Positions 6,768-8,173 of a DNA stretch of 8,173 nt are shown here, piece by piece. Every line of letters begins with the position of its first letter. The stretch's first letter is position 1. Under the pieces are notes generated by a model. The model was not told the DNA's origin. It saw only the letters and a list, made by a program, of their open reading frames with translations, and did not search any database. Position numbers and translations under genes: made by a program. The DNA is from JBFWQM01 sp050249455 (lineage in GTDB: Bacteria; Pseudomonadota; Alphaproteobacteria; MPNO01; VGEU01): assembly GCA_050249455.1 (NCBI GenBank), contig JBFWQM010000236.1, positions 1-8,173 of the forward strand, written 5' to 3'.

Positions 6768-6776
6768 GAGCAGAGG

Positions 6777-7340
6777 ATGGATTTTCCCGAACACCCGTTC
6801 TGGGACTTCTCGCTCGAGGTCTACATGACCGAGGGCGTCAGCGCCGCGTGCCTCAAGCTGCAGGAGGCGCTGCATGTCGACGTCAACGTGGTGATGTTCT
6901 GCCTGTGGAACGGCGCGTCCGGCCGCGGCGCGCTGACGGCGCAGGAGATCGACTCGCTGATCGAGGCGGTCGACGACTGGCACGTCCGCGTCGTGAAGGG
7001 ATTGCGCGCGGTGCGCCAGGTGATGAAGGGCGGGATGCCGCCGGCGCCGCCGGGACTATCCGAACCGCTGCGCCGGCGCATCGCCAAGATCGAGGTCGAC
7101 AGCGAGCATGTCGAGCAGCTGATGCTCGCCGCGGCGGTGCAGCGGCCGGCGGATCCCGCGCGGCCCGCGACTCAGCGCGCCGCTGATTCGGCGGCGAACG
7201 TGGCGCGCTATCTCCGTGCCATCGGCGCGCGCGCGGGCGCCGATGACGCCGCGTCGCTCGCGATCGTCCTGAGGGTCGCCTTCCGCGACGTGGCGCCGGC
7301 GGAGATCGACGCGGTGTGCCGGGATTCGCTGGCCGCCTGA
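6777..7340 (+). CDS. TIGR02444 / DUF2390 family protein, function unknown
   Basis: 187 residues. The N-terminal part carries the family pattern FWDFSLEVY (8-16), GVSAACLKLQEALHVDVNVVMFCLWNG (20-46), then an all-helical region with WHVRVVKGLRAVRQVMK (68-84) and, after a Pro-rich hinge (88-92), RRRIAKIEVDSEHVEQLML (99-117). The C-terminal third is Ala/Arg-rich and poorly conserved to my eye. There is no signal peptide or clear membrane helix; the MFCLWNG stretch is a hydrophobic helix core. The family is common in proteobacteria and has no established role that I know of. The start ATG 6777 has AGGAG, overlapping the pfkA stop, six to ten bases upstream. The tight spacing to pfkA suggests one operon and a possible link to carbon metabolism, which is inference only. 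Confidence 0.82.
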   Translation: MDFPEHPFWDFSLEVYMTEGVSAACLKLQEALHVDVNVVMFCLWNGASGRGALTAQEIDSLIEAVDDWHVRVVKGLRAVRQVMKGGMPPAPPGLSEPLRRRIAKIEVDSEHVEQLMLAAAVQRPADPARPATQRAADSAANVARYLRAIGARAGADDAASLAIVLRVAFRDVAPAEIDAVCRDSLAA

Positions 7341-7359
7341 CCGGAAATCGCGGCGCCGC

Positions 7360-7376
7360 AGTAAACCGAAGTAAAC
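7360..7376 (+). repeat. Direct repeat AGTAAAC with 10-base period
   Basis: AGTAAAC occurs at 7360-7366 and 7370-7376, one helical turn apart, at the start of the AT-richer leader of the next gene. Tandem half-sites at 10-11 bases are typical of OmpR/PhoB-type response regulators. No regulator is identified; two short copies could be chance. Confidence 0.35.
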
Positions 7377-7454
7377 GCGCAGGGACGGCGCCCAGTTCCG
7401 AAAAATAATGAGTCAAACGTTAAGGCGGGCGCGCAATGTCGCAGCGAAGATTTT

Positions 7455-7483
7455 TTGCATGCCCGCCGCGGAGGGAGTAACAT
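7455..7483 (+). promoter_or_regulatory. Candidate promoter of DUF465 copy 2
   Basis: TTGCAT (7455-7460, 3 of 6) and TAACAT (7478-7483, 4 of 6) are separated by the optimal 17 bases, after a run of six T. The transcript would begin near 7490, about 35 bases before the ATG at 7526. GANTC sites, the target of the alphaproteobacterial CcrM methylase, lie at 7410-7414 and 7494-7498; a link to cell-cycle control is only a possibility. Confidence 0.42.
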
Positions 7484-7510
7484 ACGTTCATTCGACTCCC
7501 CATGAACTGC

Positions 7511-7521
7511 GGAGACGGAGG
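7511..7521 (+). promoter_or_regulatory. Ribosome binding site deciding the DUF465 copy 2 start
   Basis: GGAGACGGAGG lies four bases before ATG 7526 and seven before ATG 7529. It falls inside the longer reading frame beginning at ATG 7502, so the downstream ATG pair is the likelier start. Confidence 0.6.
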
Positions 7522-7525
7522 TTCG

Positions 7526-7696
7526 ATGATGACCGCTGAAGATCGCGTCAGGGCCTTGATGGCCAGGCATGCCGAACTCGAAGGGGCTATCGTTTCGGAA
7601 TTCTCCCGCCCCCATCCCGACGACGTCGCCGTCGCCGAGCTCAAGAAGCAGAAACTCCGAATCAAGGACGAGATCGTCAAGCTGTCGCACAGCTAG
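7526..7696 (+). CDS. DUF465 / YdcH-family small helical protein (copy 2)
   Basis: 56 residues from ATG 7526 (55 from the adjacent ATG 7529; 64 from ATG 7502). It has the same two-helix plan as copy 1: RVRALMARHAELEGAIVSEF (7-26), a short turn with PHPDD (29-33) and VAELKKQKLRIKDEIVKL (37-53), the LKKxKLxxKDEIxxL ending being the family signature. It is shorter than copy 1 and clearly diverged, so this is an old paralog and not a recent duplication. The function is not established. The strong ribosome site and own candidate promoter suggest a well-expressed single gene. It is followed by two GC hairpins, one over its last codons, and then by the acyl-CoA ligase gene in the same direction after 130 bases. 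Confidence 0.85.
   Translation: MMTAEDRVRALMARHAELEGAIVSEFSRPHPDDVAVAELKKQKLRIKDEIVKLSHS
7680..7694 (+). other. Perfect inverted repeat at the end of DUF465 copy 2
   Basis: AGCTGT (7680-7685), loop CGC, ACAGCT (7689-7694). The stem covers the last codons and its final T is the first base of the TAG stop. No T-run follows. It could protect the 3' end of the message or be chance. Confidence 0.35.
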
Positions 7697-7713
7697 CGGC
7701 TCTCGCGCCGACT

Positions 7714-7733
7714 CCGCCGGCCCGGACCGGCGG
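7714..7733 (+). terminator. GC hairpin downstream of DUF465 copy 2
   Basis: CCGCCGG (7714-7720) and CCGGCGG (7727-7733) form a perfect 7-base-pair stem with a 6-base loop, 18 bases after the stop. The following bases (CTCGCC) hold no proper T-run, so this would be at best a weak or factor-assisted terminator. Confidence 0.32.
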
Positions 7734-7745
7734 CTCGCCTGCGGC

Positions 7746-7773
7746 TTGCTTTCGTCCGGGATTGCCGCAGAAT
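7746..7773 (+). promoter_or_regulatory. Weak candidate promoter of the acyl-CoA synthetase gene
   Basis: TTGCTT (7746-7751, 3 of 6) and CAGAAT (7768-7773, 4 of 6) are separated by 16 bases and would give a leader of roughly 45 bases. Position is sensible, the match is modest. Confidence 0.2.
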
Positions 7774-7826
7774 CTCCCGACACGGCGCCGGCGGACTGCC
7801 GTTGGCGCCACAGGGAGGTTTGATCG

Positions 7827-8173
7827 ATGGCGAGCCCCTACCAGGATGCCTACGCGGCGTCGTTGCGCGATCCGGAGGCCTTTTGGGCCGCCGCGGCCGG
7901 CGACATCGTCTGGTACAAGCGGTGGGACAAGGTTCTCGACGACACGCGCAAGCCGTTCTACCGCTGGTTCCGCGGCGGCCAGCTCAACACGTGCCATAAC
8001 GCGCTCGACGTCCACGTCGCCGGCGGCCGCGCCGACCAGACGGCGTTGATCTACGACAGCCCGATCACCGGCACCTTGGAGACCTACAGCTACCGCGCGC
8101 TGCTGGAGGAGGTGGCGCAGGCGGCCGGCGCGCTCGCCGCGCACGGCGTGGCCAAGGGCGACCGCGTCATCCT
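7827..8173 (+). CDS. prpE: Propionyl-CoA synthetase-type acyl-CoA ligase, N-terminal part
   Basis: The first 115 residues of a protein that would normally be about 630 long; the window cuts it. The enzyme family activates a short-chain acid with ATP and CoA through an acyl-adenylate. The visible part is the N-terminal cap of acetyl/propionyl-CoA synthetases: YQDAYAASLRDPEAFWAAAAGDIVWYKRWDKVLD, then RWFRGGQLNTCHNALDVHV, then ALIYDSPITGTLETYSYRAL and a GVAKGDRVI ending. NTCHNALDVHV and YDSPITGT are worded as in PrpE and not as in Acs, so propionate is the likelier substrate; the catalytic motifs lie outside the window. The start at ATG 7827 has GGGAGG eight bases upstream. It follows DUF465 copy 2 by 130 bases. 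Confidence 0.85.
   Translation, partial: MASPYQDAYAASLRDPEAFWAAAAGDIVWYKRWDKVLDDTRKPFYRWFRGGQLNTCHNALDVHVAGGRADQTALIYDSPITGTLETYSYRALLEEVAQAAGALAAHGVAKGDRVI

Noticed and set aside
7408..7539. 43-codon frame (starts MSQTLRRARN) that could be a leader peptide ahead of DUF465 copy 2
   Set aside because: No ribosome site precedes its ATG, the candidate promoter lies inside it, and it overlaps the DUF465 start out of frame.

Overview
This window reads as a stretch of core chromosome from a GC-rich alphaproteobacterium, most likely of Rhodospirillales type. The base composition is strongly GC (roughly 70% by eye). Gene content supports this placement: a Re/Si-type transhydrogenase (PntB), the COQ9-family ubiquinone protein beside rpsU, a second-type peptide deformylase, purE-purK, two small DUF465/YdcH proteins and a TIGR02444 protein. 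The taxonomic placement is inference from protein resemblance and gene order. No mobile element, CRISPR array, tRNA or rRNA is visible, and no gene looks foreign.

Layout: (1) 1-425, the C-terminal end of pntB (+), ending at a strong bidirectional terminator shared with the convergent rpsU (-, 502-705). (2) 706-878, a divergent intergenic region. From it def (879-1439) and coq9 (1436-2113) run rightward with a 4-base stop/start overlap, followed by a UPF0114 membrane protein (2189-2740). (3) 2764-4401, purK and purE on the minus strand, read purE first as a two-gene operon. (4) 4402-4571, a divergent promoter region with two apparently overlapping promoters and a palindrome. It drives purE leftward and a stand-alone GGDEF diguanylate cyclase (4572-5306) rightward. 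(5) 5353-5562, a DUF465 protein on the minus strand. (6) 5679-7340, pfkA and a TIGR02444-family gene, tightly spaced. (7) 7341-7525, an unusually AT-rich leader with a short direct repeat and a candidate promoter, then a second DUF465 gene (7526-7696). (8) 7827 to the end, the start of a propionyl-CoA/acetyl-CoA synthetase-type ligase, truncated by the window.

The genes do not form one pathway. They cover redox balance (PntB), translation and N-terminal processing (S21, deformylase), ubiquinone synthesis (COQ9), purine synthesis (PurE, PurK), c-di-GMP signalling (GGDEF), glycolysis (Pfk) and short-chain acyl-CoA activation. I found no convincing previously undescribed system. The points most worth a second look are the hybrid active site of the phosphofructokinase, the overlapping purE/GGDEF promoters, the def gene lying between rpsU and coq9, the paired DUF465 genes, and the unstudied partner of pfkA.
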